Positions 23,950 to 32,242 of a DNA stretch of 34,761 nucleotides are shown one piece after another (the first letter of the stretch is position 1; every line of letters begins with the position of its first letter). Made by a program: the position numbers and the translations under genes. Source of the stretch: Acidobacteriota bacterium (lineage in GTDB: Bacteria; Acidobacteriota; Terriglobia; Terriglobales; Acidobacteriaceae). The notes beneath the pieces were generated by a model, which was not told where the DNA came from, ran no database searches, and saw only the letters and a program-made list of their open reading frames with translations. The DNA lies in the NCBI GenBank assembly GCA_028876335.1, contig JAGWSG010000056.1, positions 1-34,761 of the forward strand. Reading direction: 5' to 3'.

Positions 23950-26900
23950 CTAGAACCGGAACCGCGCATTGAAATTGAATTCCCTCATGCTCCCCGCTGA
24001 AATCACCTGCCCGGCGGTCGGCGATGTTAGGTTCGTATCGATTCCCGAATACTGCACTGTGTTGAACACATTCGAGGCCGTCGCACGAATCTCCATACTG
24101 CGCGTGCCACCCAGGCTCATCGTTTTTGACAACGACATGTTGTTTGAAATTGTCCCCGGCCCCGTGATCGAGTTACGAGGCACATTGCCAAATGCGTTGC
24201 CAAAGCTGTCCGCGACCGGTTGCACATAGGCTGCCGTGTTGAACCATGCGGTTGCCGATCCTCCACCCGCTGTAGGCGAAACGCCGGCAGCAAAATTCGG
24301 CCGCAACGTACCCGCCGTTCCATTTCCAACATCGGTAATCGATGCAGCATAGTGCGGAGTAATCGGCGTGCCCGTTGCAAATTTGAAGCTGCCGGATATC
24401 GAGAATCCCTCAAAAATATGCGCCGCCGTGCCGGACGTCAGCCAGCGCTTGTCCTGTCCAAACGGCAACTCAAATAGATAAGTCCCACTCACGCCGTGCC
24501 GCTGGTCAAAGCTTGAATTCCCTTCCTCGGCTTGCAGATTCTGCCAGTTCTGCGCAACCACGCTGGATGTGCCGCCAACAGAGCCCGCATTATCAATTGA
24601 ATGCGAATACTGGTAATTCGCCCCCAGTGCGATGCCGCCGCTCAGCCTCTTATTCAAGCGCAGCGTACCTGCATTGAAGCGTGAAAAAGCAGCCGCTGAT
24701 TCATAATTGAACAGCACATTCGTCGGGTTCGTACTTGGGCTGCTCACCGAGGCACGCGGCGCAATCGTAATGTCCAGATTGTTCCCACGCGATCCGTTGT
24801 AGCCCACATTTATCACAATGCCCCACGGCAGCGTCTTCTGTATGTCAACATTCCATTCCTGCACCATCGGCAGTCTGTAATGCGGATCGAGTGCGTAATT
24901 TCCAATCACCGCCGGCGCGGGAAAACCATTCGCAAGCGAGTAACAATCGACCGCGGGGACAGGACAATCGATAGTAGACGAGTTGTTCTGTACATTCGCA
25001 AAGGGTGGCTGATGTGCCATAGTTGATGCAAACGTCGCATACTGCCCATTCGTGAAGTTGATGCCGTAGCCCCCACGCAGAACAGTCTGGTGCGGCAGCC
25101 GCAAGGCCATCCCTAACCGTGGTTGGAACGCAACCCGGTAGGGATAAACCAGCGATCGCGGCAGATTCGTAGCATTCTGCGCGGTCACCTCTGTGAGGCT
25201 CCTGAAATCCTGCTGCGCATTGGTTGAAATATTCGCCAGCCGGTCGGTCTTCTCCGTATAGGGTGCAAAATACTCGTAGCGAATTCCAACGACCAGCGAG
25301 AGATTTGAGCGTACGCGCCAATCGTCCTGTGCGTACCAGTCAAACACGTTCTCACGCAGATAACTCTTCTCCACCGCCGCGTTGATGGACGTTGCCTGCG
25401 GCTGTCCGGAAAGAAAATCACCAAAGGACGATCCCGTGTACAAGCCCGTGAACGTGAATGTTCCTGTCGCGTTTGGCCCACCAAGAAAATCATTATGCAC
25501 GCGGCGATAATCCCCACCCACGCGAATGTTGTGTTTGCTCGCGCGAATGCTCACCGTCTCAGAGAACGAGAGTGTCTGTTGTGTGGAAAAGCGGGGCTGC
25601 TGCTGATTCAATCCTGTAAAGTCACTGAAAACAACGCTCGGCAAGCCGTAGTTCAAAGGACTTGAATTGAGCGCTGCGCCGCTCGGTCCCAGCACGCCTA
25701 TCTGCGTCGCAATATCTGTGCCATTCGTGAAAAAGTTCGTCGTCTGCGCAACGCTGCGATTCCAATTCGCATTAAAGATGCTTGTCACACGATGATAACC
25801 AACCGTGTAGCCCGTCTGAAGAGAATTCGAATCCGACGATGTCTTGCCTCCAAGTTGCGGGAACAGATTCACGTCGTCTGATGCCGAGTGGCTCCAGTTG
25901 TAATTGAAATGAAGACTCTGGCGCAAGGCCTGTGACTGTCCTCCGCGTCCCCCGCCTCGTCCAAATCCAAAAAACGGAGAAGCATTCGCGCCAAGGCTCC
26001 GCATGTAGCGAAGCCCAAATCGTGTCGAGTTACTTTGCTGCGTTGTCAGCAGGTGATAGTTCTGCGTCGTCCCCGGCAAATTCGGTCCCGGTACATAGGC
26101 AAGCAGAGCAGTTGCTTGCGGCACCGGCGTAATCGCCGTGCTCAATCCGGGAATGTTTCCCTGCCGCTCCGAATCCGTCGGCACAGTTCCGTACTGGTCA
26201 ATGGGATTGGAATTCCGCTGTCCGCTCAGCGTCAGAAAAACGTGGTCCTTGCCGCTCGGCTTGGTCACTCCCGGAATATACGGCGCGCTGATAAACGTAA
26301 TACCAAAGTTATTCGTCCCGCTTGCCGGCTGCTCCTGCGCTTGCCCCCTCAGCGAGTACGGCTGTGCATTCAGCGCGGAATTCGATCCGCTCCAGAAAAT
26401 CGCGCCATGGGGCTGACTCGGATTGAAGTTGCGGAAATTCCGCATTCCTCTGAAACCACCTGGTCCACCAAATCCTCCCAGGCCACTCATTAATCCGCCG
26501 CGTCCGCCATTTTGCATGCGCATCGTTTCAATCGCGTCACGAATGCGATCCATATCCAGCCCCGCCAGTGGACTCACCGATCCCGCCTGCCCGCTAATCG
26601 CTACGGATTCGTCACTGAAGTCTGAGTTGCCCGCTGCCGATGGCAAAGAAGCTCCACTCTCGCCCGCAATGCCGGTCTGCTGATCGCCACTGCCCGCAAG
26701 CGCATTCAGCAGATTCAGACTCTGCGCTCCATTGCCTGCAAGTTGCTGAATCGCCTGCGCAATGCGGTTGCTCTGCTCATCTTGTTCCTGCTGCTCAGCC
26801 GCTGCGCGCGACGCCAGCACCAGACTGAAGTCCAGCTTCTTCTCGTGATTCGTTTCGTTCAGCAGAGCTTCCTGTGCGCCCGGCGCAAAAGCCGCAAACT

Positions 26901-27222
26901 GCGTGCGCACCACATAGCGCCCATTCAACGGAATCTTCAAGGTCCATGCGCCGGTAATATCCGTCACCGTCGAGTAGCGCTTGCCGGTCAGCGTGTTCTG
27001 CGCAGTCACCGTCACGCCGGGCAGCGGAATCGCTCCGCTCTTTACCACGCCGCGTAACGTTCCCCCTTCTTGAGCAGCAGTAGTCGGTGCCGCTTGCCCT
27101 GCGGGAGTTGTGCCTGATGCCGGAACGACAGACGGCGCAGATGTCTGGGCTCCAGCGTATGCGCCAGGAGCCAGAAGGCAAACTGCGACTGCGCCTACCC
27201 TTAACTTTCTCAGTGAAACCAT
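23950..27222 (-). CDS. Oar-like TonB-dependent outer-membrane receptor with CarboxypepD_reg domain
   Basis: The 1090-residue protein starts at ATG 27222 after GGAGAG, giving a signal peptide (MVSLRKLRVGAVAVCLLAPG). A Pro/Ala/Thr-rich stretch precedes a carboxypeptidase regulatory-like beta domain (about 55-135, TLRGVVKSGAIPLPGVTVTA and TVTDITGAWTLKIPLNGRYV). A low-complexity glycine-rich stretch (about 255-285, GGRGGLMSGLGGFGGPGGFR) comes where a plug would begin. The rest, to the terminal aromatic NFNARFRF, has the alternating pattern of a TonB-type beta barrel (GDYRRVHNDF, WYAQDDWRV, GIRYEYFAPYTEK). This is the Oar/TonB-dependent transporter architecture abundant in Acidobacteriota. The cargo is unknown. 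The VWFA gene follows after 41 bases. Confidence 0.9.
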   Translation of the reverse strand: MVSLRKLRVGAVAVCLLAPGAYAGAQTSAPSVVPASGTTPAGQAAPTTAAQEGGTLRGVVKSGAIPLPGVTVTAQNTLTGKRYSTVTDITGAWTLKIPLNGRYVVRTQFAAFAPGAQEALLNETNHEKKLDFSLVLASRAAAEQQEQDEQSNRIAQAIQQLAGNGAQSLNLLNALAGSGDQQTGIAGESGASLPSAAGNSDFSDESVAISGQAGSVSPLAGLDMDRIRDAIETMRMQNGGRGGLMSGLGGFGGPGGFRGMRNFRNFNPSQPHGAIFWSGSNSALNAQPYSLRGQAQEQPASGTNNFGITFISAPYIPGVTKPSGKDHVFLTLSGQRNSNPIDQYGTVPTDSERQGNIPGLSTAITPVPQATALLAYVPGPNLPGTTQNYHLLTTQQSNSTRFGLRYMRSLGANASPFFGFGRGGGRGGQSQALRQSLHFNYNWSHSASDDVNLFPQLGGKTSSDSNSLQTGYTVGYHRVTSIFNANWNRSVAQTTNFFTNGTDIATQIGVLGPSGAALNSSPLNYGLPSVVFSDFTGLNQQQPRFSTQQTLSFSETVSIRASKHNIRVGGDYRRVHNDFLGGPNATGTFTFTGLYTGSSFGDFLSGQPQATSINAAVEKSYLRENVFDWYAQDDWRVRSNLSLVVGIRYEYFAPYTEKTDRLANISTNAQQDFRSLTEVTAQNATNLPRSLVYPYRVAFQPRLGMALRLPHQTVLRGGYGINFTNGQYATFASTMAHQPPFANVQNNSSTIDCPVPAVDCYSLANGFPAPAVIGNYALDPHYRLPMVQEWNVDIQKTLPWGIVINVGYNGSRGNNLDITIAPRASVSSPSTNPTNVLFNYESAAAFSRFNAGTLRLNKRLSGGIALGANYQYSHSIDNAGSVGGTSSVVAQNWQNLQAEEGNSSFDQRHGVSGTYLFELPFGQDKRWLTSGTAAHIFEGFSISGSFKFATGTPITPHYAASITDVGNGTAGTLRPNFAAGVSPTAGGGSATAWFNTAAYVQPVADSFGNAFGNVPRNSITGPGTISNNMSLSKTMSLGGTRSMEIRATASNVFNTVQYSGIDTNLTSPTAGQVISAGSMREFNFNARFRF

Positions 27223-27321
27223 GAACTCTCCGGCCCGGATGCGCTGGCATTCAGACTGACGTATGAACGCGATGGAAGGTTTACGCAGGAAATGCTGGGA
27301 AGCTTCGTCGTACACTCAGGC

Positions 27322-27855
27322 ATGGGCACTCCTCCCATCAGTTCCCGAACCGTTCAGATTGAAGAACTAACCTCCGCGTCTTCGAGTGAATCTCTCCATG
27401 CTGCGCGCGTCCTGCTCCTCGAGTACGGCCAGTTCGTCGTAGCCCAGCGCGGAGCCGCTCAGTTCTGTTTTGGCTTGCTGGAGAAAGAATCAGCACGGCT
27501 GCCGGTAAGCTACCTGGAACAGAACGGTGGCGCACTCCTTGCCCATGTCGACAATCAACCTGCCGGATTCGTCGCCTGGCGCGCTCTGCCAGAACAATCA
27601 GTTCCAAATGCGTGGGAGATGAAAAGGCTTTGGGTTCGCCCCATTGCACGAGGCCTAAAGCTCGGCAAGCAACTCACTGAAGAAGTCATCGCGCGCGCCC
27701 GCGCCGCCAACAAGTCTGCAATGTATCTCGACACAGTGCCGGAAAGTATGGCCTCCGCATACACCATGTATCTCGAGCTTGGCTTTCAACCATGCCCTCC
27801 CTATAACGACAACGAGATGGACGGAATCACCTATCTGAGAAAACCTCTCGCCTGA
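27322..27855 (+). CDS. GNAT-family N-acetyltransferase
   Basis: This protein of about 177 residues has the GNAT core: a strand before the acetyl-CoA site (AWEMKRLWVRPIARGLKLGK, about 102-121), in which R-x-x-x-L-G-K is the Q/RxxGxG/A pyrophosphate loop in a divergent form, then LTEEVIARARAANKSAMYLD and YTMYLELGFQPCPPY. The start is uncertain: ATG 27322 has no clear ribosome-binding site, and ATG 27292 (ten residues longer) is preceded by AGGA only one base away. It diverges from the Oar-like gene. Substrate is not evident; small-molecule amines or peptides are typical. Confidence 0.85.
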   Translation: MGTPPISSRTVQIEELTSASSSESLHAARVLLLEYGQFVVAQRGAAQFCFGLLEKESARLPVSYLEQNGGALLAHVDNQPAGFVAWRALPEQSVPNAWEMKRLWVRPIARGLKLGKQLTEEVIARARAANKSAMYLDTVPESMASAYTMYLELGFQPCPPYNDNEMDGITYLRKPLA

Positions 27856-28014
27856 CCCGAATTGCGCTGCCGTTGACCATACTGGTTACCCAAGTCAGTA
27901 CATGGCACTGTTTTCCTATTGGCAGTCCATGCCATGCATGTTAACCATTATGTCAATACCTTCTTAGTACCTGCCGGGGTCCTGCCTCAGCACGGCGCAG
28001 ATCGGAATTGGCTC

Positions 28015-28365
28015 ATGATGAAAATCGGCACCACCATTCGTGCGCACAGGCTGCAAAAGGGCCTATCGCAAGGCGACATCGAAAAGAAGACCGGACTTCT
28101 CCGCTGCTATCTCTCGCGCGTGGAAAACGGACACACTGTTCCATCGCTCGACACGCTCAGCAAAATTGCCGGCGCGCTCGATCTGCCCATCGCGCAATTC
28201 TTCAGTGAAGAGACAGTCGGCCATCAGCTCAACACGCGCACGTTGTCTGACGATGAACTGCGCTTCCTTACGCAGATTCGCCGTTACTCAACCAACCTGA
28301 ATGAAAGTGACCGCAAGCTGCTGCTCGCCATGGTCAAGAAGTTCGCCGCAACCGCCGTGCGTTAA
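28015..28365 (+). CDS. XRE-family helix-turn-helix regulator
   Basis: The 116-residue protein is led by a Cro/CI-type domain (KIGTTIRAHRLQKGLSQGDI, then KKTGLLRCYLSRVENGHTVP and SLDTLSKIAGALDLPIAQFF, about 2-65). A C-terminal stretch of about 50 residues (DDELRFLTQIRRYSTNLNES, then DRKLLLAMVKKFA) follows, likely helical and used in dimerisation. Two ATGs adjoin (28015, 28018); an upstream ATG at 27919 would add 32 residues that do not look like this family. Nothing nearby shows its target; self-regulation is usual for the family. A strong hairpin follows it. Confidence 0.88.
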   Translation: MMKIGTTIRAHRLQKGLSQGDIEKKTGLLRCYLSRVENGHTVPSLDTLSKIAGALDLPIAQFFSEETVGHQLNTRTLSDDELRFLTQIRRYSTNLNESDRKLLLAMVKKFAATAVR

Positions 28366-28378
28366 ATTGTCAGCTCAA

Positions 28379-28403
28379 AAGGGCCGGCTCACATCCGGCC
28401 CTT
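28379..28403. terminator. Hairpin between convergent XRE and aldo/keto reductase genes
   Basis: AAGGGCCGG (28379-28387) and CCGGCCCTT (28395-28403) form a perfect 9-bp stem with a 7-base loop. The stem is preceded by AA and followed by CCTC. It lies 13 bases after the XRE stop and just before the end of the convergent reductase gene, so it can serve both. Confidence 0.75.
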
Positions 28404-28405
28404 CC

Positions 28406-29368
28406 TCACACATCGTTCCCCAGGTGGAAGATCGGCTCCACGCCTTTTCCACCCATCAGCAAGGCTTGTTCTTCGTGATCGCCCAGCGGTTTGTAATTCT
28501 GCGCCACATCCATTGCCAGCCTGAAATACTTCTCATCGCCGGGCGGAATCGCAGCCGTAATCGGATGTCCCAGCGTCCAGCGCAAACCTAGAGAAGCTTC
28601 ACCCGGAAACGACGCGGGCTTATACCAGCACTTCGGCTCAGGATGATCCTTCCGCTGATCGGCGGGCCATACGCTCTTGGCCATGCTCTTCAGGCATAGA
28701 ATGCCGATACCCTTCTCCTGTGCCTTCTTCATGATCTGCGGACCAAATCCAGCCTGCGTGTAGAGCACCCAGTTCAGCGGAAACAGAATCGTGTCGAACG
28801 GATACCGCTCCATTGCTGCCACCGCTGTCTCTGCAGAGTGCACGCTGAATCCTATGTAGCGAATCTTGCCTTCCTTCTTTGCGGCCTCCATCGTCTCCAT
28901 AGCACCGCCTGGTCCCAACACCTTATCCAGATCGGTCATCTTCGTCAGCGCGTGGAACTGATAGAGATCCACATGATCCGTCTCAAGCAGCCGTAGTGAC
29001 TCCTCCAATTGCTTACGCGAGTCGTCCTTCATCCTGCCTTCCGTCTTGCATGCCAGAAAGCAATCCTTTCGGTACGGCTTCAACGCCGGCCCCAGTCGCT
29101 CCTGTGCATTGCCATAACTCGGCGCAACATCAAAGTAGTTGATGCCGCGGTCGAACGCCTCCGCCACAATATTCTTCGAGTCGCTCGCCGACTCATCCAT
29201 CACCACAATGCCGCCAAAGCCGATGATGGAAAGCTTCTCTCCAGTTCGGCCCAGCGTGCGCCGCGCAATCGGCGCTGTCGGAGTTCCCTTTGAAGCTTTC
29301 ATCTGGCTCGCAGAAGCGGCTGCCGCTGCGGTAATCGCAGCTTGACGAAGAAATGCGCGTCGTTCCAT
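28406..29368 (-). CDS. Tat-exported aldo/keto reductase
   Basis: The 320-residue protein is an NADPH-type aldo/keto reductase of the TIM-barrel fold. The catalytic tetrad is visible: Asp80 and Tyr85 in YFDVAPSYGNAQE, Lys108 in LACKTEG and His139 in DLYQFHAL. The start at 29368 (AGGAGG five bases upstream) begins a twin-arginine signal (MERRAFLRQAAITAAAAASA), so the enzyme is likely to be exported folded with its cofactor; a longer start at 29422 lacks this support. Exported AKRs are less common than cytoplasmic ones and are frequent in Acidobacteriota and relatives. Substrate unknown. The C-terminal half (LGLRWTLGHPITAAIPPGDE) is normal for the family. Confidence 0.92.
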   Translation of the reverse strand: MERRAFLRQAAITAAAAASASQMKASKGTPTAPIARRTLGRTGEKLSIIGFGGIVVMDESASDSKNIVAEAFDRGINYFDVAPSYGNAQERLGPALKPYRKDCFLACKTEGRMKDDSRKQLEESLRLLETDHVDLYQFHALTKMTDLDKVLGPGGAMETMEAAKKEGKIRYIGFSVHSAETAVAAMERYPFDTILFPLNWVLYTQAGFGPQIMKKAQEKGIGILCLKSMAKSVWPADQRKDHPEPKCWYKPASFPGEASLGLRWTLGHPITAAIPPGDEKYFRLAMDVAQNYKPLGDHEEQALLMGGKGVEPIFHLGNDV

Positions 29369-29489
29369 GGGTTCCTCCTGTGCGGTGGGCAATACCGACC
29401 GCTGTTGCGCACATTGTTGCACACGATTTCACAAACCACATGTGACGGAAAGCCGATTGTAGCCATCGGACTGAAGCGTTGCACCCCGG

Positions 29490-30329
29490 CTACCGCACCA
29501 CCGTGTGGATGTAGAACGTAAACAGAATCAGGATTCCAACGACAACCCCAATCGCCAGCCTCAGCCGGGTCTGAAAATCCGAGCGCGGAGAACCAAGCCG
29601 CGGAACCATTGGCATCGCGAACAGCAGCCCGCAGCTCACACCGCCCAAATGCGCCATATTGTCGATGCTGATGCCAGTCAGTCTCGATGTCAGACTGATG
29701 GTAAATCCAAGTCCCAGATTGATGGCTGCGAAATAAATCACAGAACGGCGCAGCTTGTGCAGATCGTCAGGGGGAACGGGCAACCTCTTCGACTTGAGCA
29801 GAATAATCAGCGCACCTGCAATACCGAAAACTGCGCCTGAAGCTCCAACGCACGCCGGAAAGTCTCCGGAAACGTGATAGCTATACCAATTCACAAGGTT
29901 TGAAAGCAGATTCCCCGCGGTACCTGTCAGCAGATACACGGCAAACACGCCCAGTGAGCTCATTAGCGGCTCGGCCAGCAGCCCCAGATTCCACAGGCAC
30001 CACATATTCACGCTCAGGTGCAAAATGCCCGCGTGCACAAACATTGCAGTAAAAATGCGGTACCACTCGCCGTGGTACAGAACAGACCCCGCATTGTCCG
30101 CGCCAAAATGCATCAACTGTTCGCCCGTCGGGCTCGTAAAGCTCACCCCGCGCGCAGTCATGTACACAAACCAAAGGCAATTAATCGCGATAAGAATGTA
30201 GGTCGCCGGCGCAACAGCCCAGCGGGACCGGCGACGGCTCGGTGGCGCCGGTTGGCTCGTCTCCGGAGGAAGGTCCGAATGAGGCACGGCGACATAGTTT
30301 CCCATGGGACTATCGTAATCGATTTTCAC
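29490..30329 (-). CDS. Rhomboid-family intramembrane serine protease
   Basis: The 279-residue membrane protein has a cytoplasmic basic, proline-rich N-terminus (about 1-40) and six or more helices. Rhomboid signatures are present: HLSVNMWCLWNLG (Asn108, oxyanion side chain), GASGAVFG with the nucleophile Ser164, and the catalytic histidine in NMAHLGGVSCGL (His227). The start is GTG at 30329 with only a weak GGAA before it; an ATG at 30305 is an alternative. Rhomboids cut membrane proteins within or near helices. The substrate is not known and no partner gene is adjacent; purH lies divergent. Confidence 0.93.
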   Translation of the reverse strand: MKIDYDSPMGNYVAVPHSDLPPETSQPAPPSRRRSRWAVAPATYILIAINCLWFVYMTARGVSFTSPTGEQLMHFGADNAGSVLYHGEWYRIFTAMFVHAGILHLSVNMWCLWNLGLLAEPLMSSLGVFAVYLLTGTAGNLLSNLVNWYSYHVSGDFPACVGASGAVFGIAGALIILLKSKRLPVPPDDLHKLRRSVIYFAAINLGLGFTISLTSRLTGISIDNMAHLGGVSCGLLFAMPMVPRLGSPRSDFQTRLRLAIGVVVGILILFTFYIHTVVR

Positions 30330-30426
30330 ATTTCCAAGCGGTGCGGAAACCGCCCCGGACGCAGGTTGTACTCTGGTTCTTGGTGGTTCAGACCATTCTG
30401 TAAATACAAATCAGGAGTGTTGTACT

Positions 30427-32001
30427 TTGAGCGCGGAAAAGAAGATTCGGCGGGCGTTGTTGAGCGTAACGGACAAAACCGGTCTGGTTGAGTTTGCCAA
30501 AGGTCTGGCAGGCTTCGGTGTGGAGCTGGTCTCCACCGGCGGCACAGCGAAAGCCCTTCGTGAAGCAGGCCTTACGGTCAAGGACATCAGCGAGCTCACG
30601 GGCTTTCCTGAAATGCTCGACGGCCGCGTCAAGACTCTTCACCCGCGCGTCCATGGCGGACTCCTCTACATTCGCGGCAACGCCGAGCATGAAGCCGCCG
30701 TCGCCGCCCACAACATCGAGCCCATCGATATGGTCGTCGTCAATCTCTACGCCTTTGAAAAAACCGCTGCCAAATCCGGTGTCGCCTTCGGTCACATCAT
30801 TGAGAACATCGACATTGGCGGTCCCTCCATGGTCCGCTCCGCCGCCAAAAATTTTGAAGACGTCGCCATCGTCACCTCCGTTGCAGACTACCCCGCTCTC
30901 CTCGACGAAATGAAAGACGCCAACGGAGCACTCGGACGTGAAACCCGCTGGCGTCTTGCCAAACAGGCCTTTGCTCTCACCGCCGCGTATGACTCCGCCA
31001 TCGCCGCCACACTCGACAAGATTCCCCACGCGCCGGAGCCCGCCGCGCCCGCCGTGCTCGATTCAGAATCGCTCCCGTCCACCCTTCGCATCAACTATCC
31101 TTTGCGCCAATCGCTTCGCTACGGTGAAAATCCTCACCAGCGCGCGGCACTTTACTGGAACGAAACTGGTCTCGGCATCGCCGGGGCAACGCAATTACAG
31201 GGTAAGGAGCTCAGTTACAACAACCTAGTCGACCTCGACGCCTGCTGGGAGCTGACCCGCGAATTCGACGAGCCCATGGTCGCCATCATCAAGCACACCA
31301 ATCCCTGCGGCGCGGCTACCGGCAGCACAATTCTTGAGGCTTATCAAAAAGCCCTCGCCTGCGACCCCGTCTCCGCCTTCGGCAGCGTTATCGGCATCAA
31401 TCGCGAAGTGGACGCCGCAGCCGCTGAAGAAATGGCCAAGCTCTTCGTGGAGGCTATCGCCGCACCCGGCTTCTCTGCGGAAGCGCGCGAGCGCCTCGCC
31501 GCCAAAAAGAATCTCCGCCTGATTGAAGTCAAAGCCGCTGACGCCAAGACCGTCGTCAAAAACATCTCCGGCGGCCTCCTCCTGCAGGATGCCGACAATG
31601 CCCGCGTCACCGAATCCGAGCTCAAGGTCGTCACCTGGCGTCCACCATCGCCCGAGGAGCTGCGCAGCCTCCTCTTTGGCTGGCGCGTCTGCAAACACGT
31701 CAAATCCAACGCCATCGTCTATGCCCGCGACGGTCAGACCGTCGGTGTTGGCGCAGGTCAGATGAGCCGCGTCGATGCCGCCAAATTCGGTGCGCAAAAG
31801 GCTGTCCTGCCGCTCGCAGGCACCGTCGCTGCCTCTGACGCCTTCTTCCCCTTCCCTGACGGCCTGGAAACCGTGGCCGCCGCCGGCGCAACCGCTGTCA
31901 TTCAACCCGGCGGCTCCGTCAATGACGAAAAAGTCATCGCCGCGGCTGACAAGCTGGGCATCGCCATGGTCTTCACCGGAATCCGCCATTTCCGCCATTG
32001 A
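30427..32001 (+). CDS. purH: Bifunctional AICAR transformylase / IMP cyclohydrolase
   Basis: The 524-residue protein catalyses the last two steps of IMP synthesis: formylation of AICAR with 10-formyl-THF and ring closure to IMP. The N-terminal cyclohydrolase half (MGS-like, about 1-150) shows [51 protein letters not shown] and NLYAFEKT. The transformylase half shows [14 protein letters not shown], the catalytic-loop block [11 protein letters not shown] (Lys-His) and the C-terminal [11 protein letters not shown] and RHFRH. Length and motifs match the family fully. It starts at TTG 30427, with AGGAG ten bases upstream. It stands apart from other purine genes. Confidence 0.98.
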   Translation: MSAEKKIRRALLSVTDKTGLVEFAKGLAGFGVELVSTGGTAKALREAGLTVKDISELTGFPEMLDGRVKTLHPRVHGGLLYIRGNAEHEAAVAAHNIEPIDMVVVNLYAFEKTAAKSGVAFGHIIENIDIGGPSMVRSAAKNFEDVAIVTSVADYPALLDEMKDANGALGRETRWRLAKQAFALTAAYDSAIAATLDKIPHAPEPAAPAVLDSESLPSTLRINYPLRQSLRYGENPHQRAALYWNETGLGIAGATQLQGKELSYNNLVDLDACWELTREFDEPMVAIIKHTNPCGAATGSTILEAYQKALACDPVSAFGSVIGINREVDAAAAEEMAKLFVEAIAAPGFSAEARERLAAKKNLRLIEVKAADAKTVVKNISGGLLLQDADNARVTESELKVVTWRPPSPEELRSLLFGWRVCKHVKSNAIVYARDGQTVGVGAGQMSRVDAAKFGAQKAVLPLAGTVAASDAFFPFPDGLETVAAAGATAVIQPGGSVNDEKVIAAADKLGIAMVFTGIRHFRH

Positions 32002-32076
32002 AACTGCCTGCGGTCCACCCTCCAGCGCAAACGTAACTGGTCGCGCAAACCACGCAATCGTTGGTCGTTAAGGTCC

Positions 32077-32103
32077 CCCAAGAGCCCCCTTTTGGCTCTT
32101 GGG
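32077..32103. terminator. Hairpin terminator after purH
   Basis: CCCAAGAGCC (32077-32086) pairs perfectly with GGCTCTTGGG (32094-32103) around CCCTTTT. It lies 75 bases past the purH stop. There is no T tail, as often in GC-rich genomes. Confidence 0.65.
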
Positions 32104-32242
32104 ACGTGCCTCTGCGACCAATCGCGCGTAAAATCGTCAGTACATCAGGCGGACAGATTCGACCGCCGCCGGAAGGATGGCTATCTTTCCTGCATGCCGG
32201 GCTCGCTCAAGTCCGGTTTTGAAAGGCATGGAACAGTTCACG

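Noticed and set aside
31225-31998. 257-residue ORF on the reverse strand of purH (also 30388-31029)
   Set aside because: Lies entirely antisense to purH, whose motifs are unambiguous; acidic, Gly/Asp-rich composition is the typical mirror of GC-rich coding sequence.
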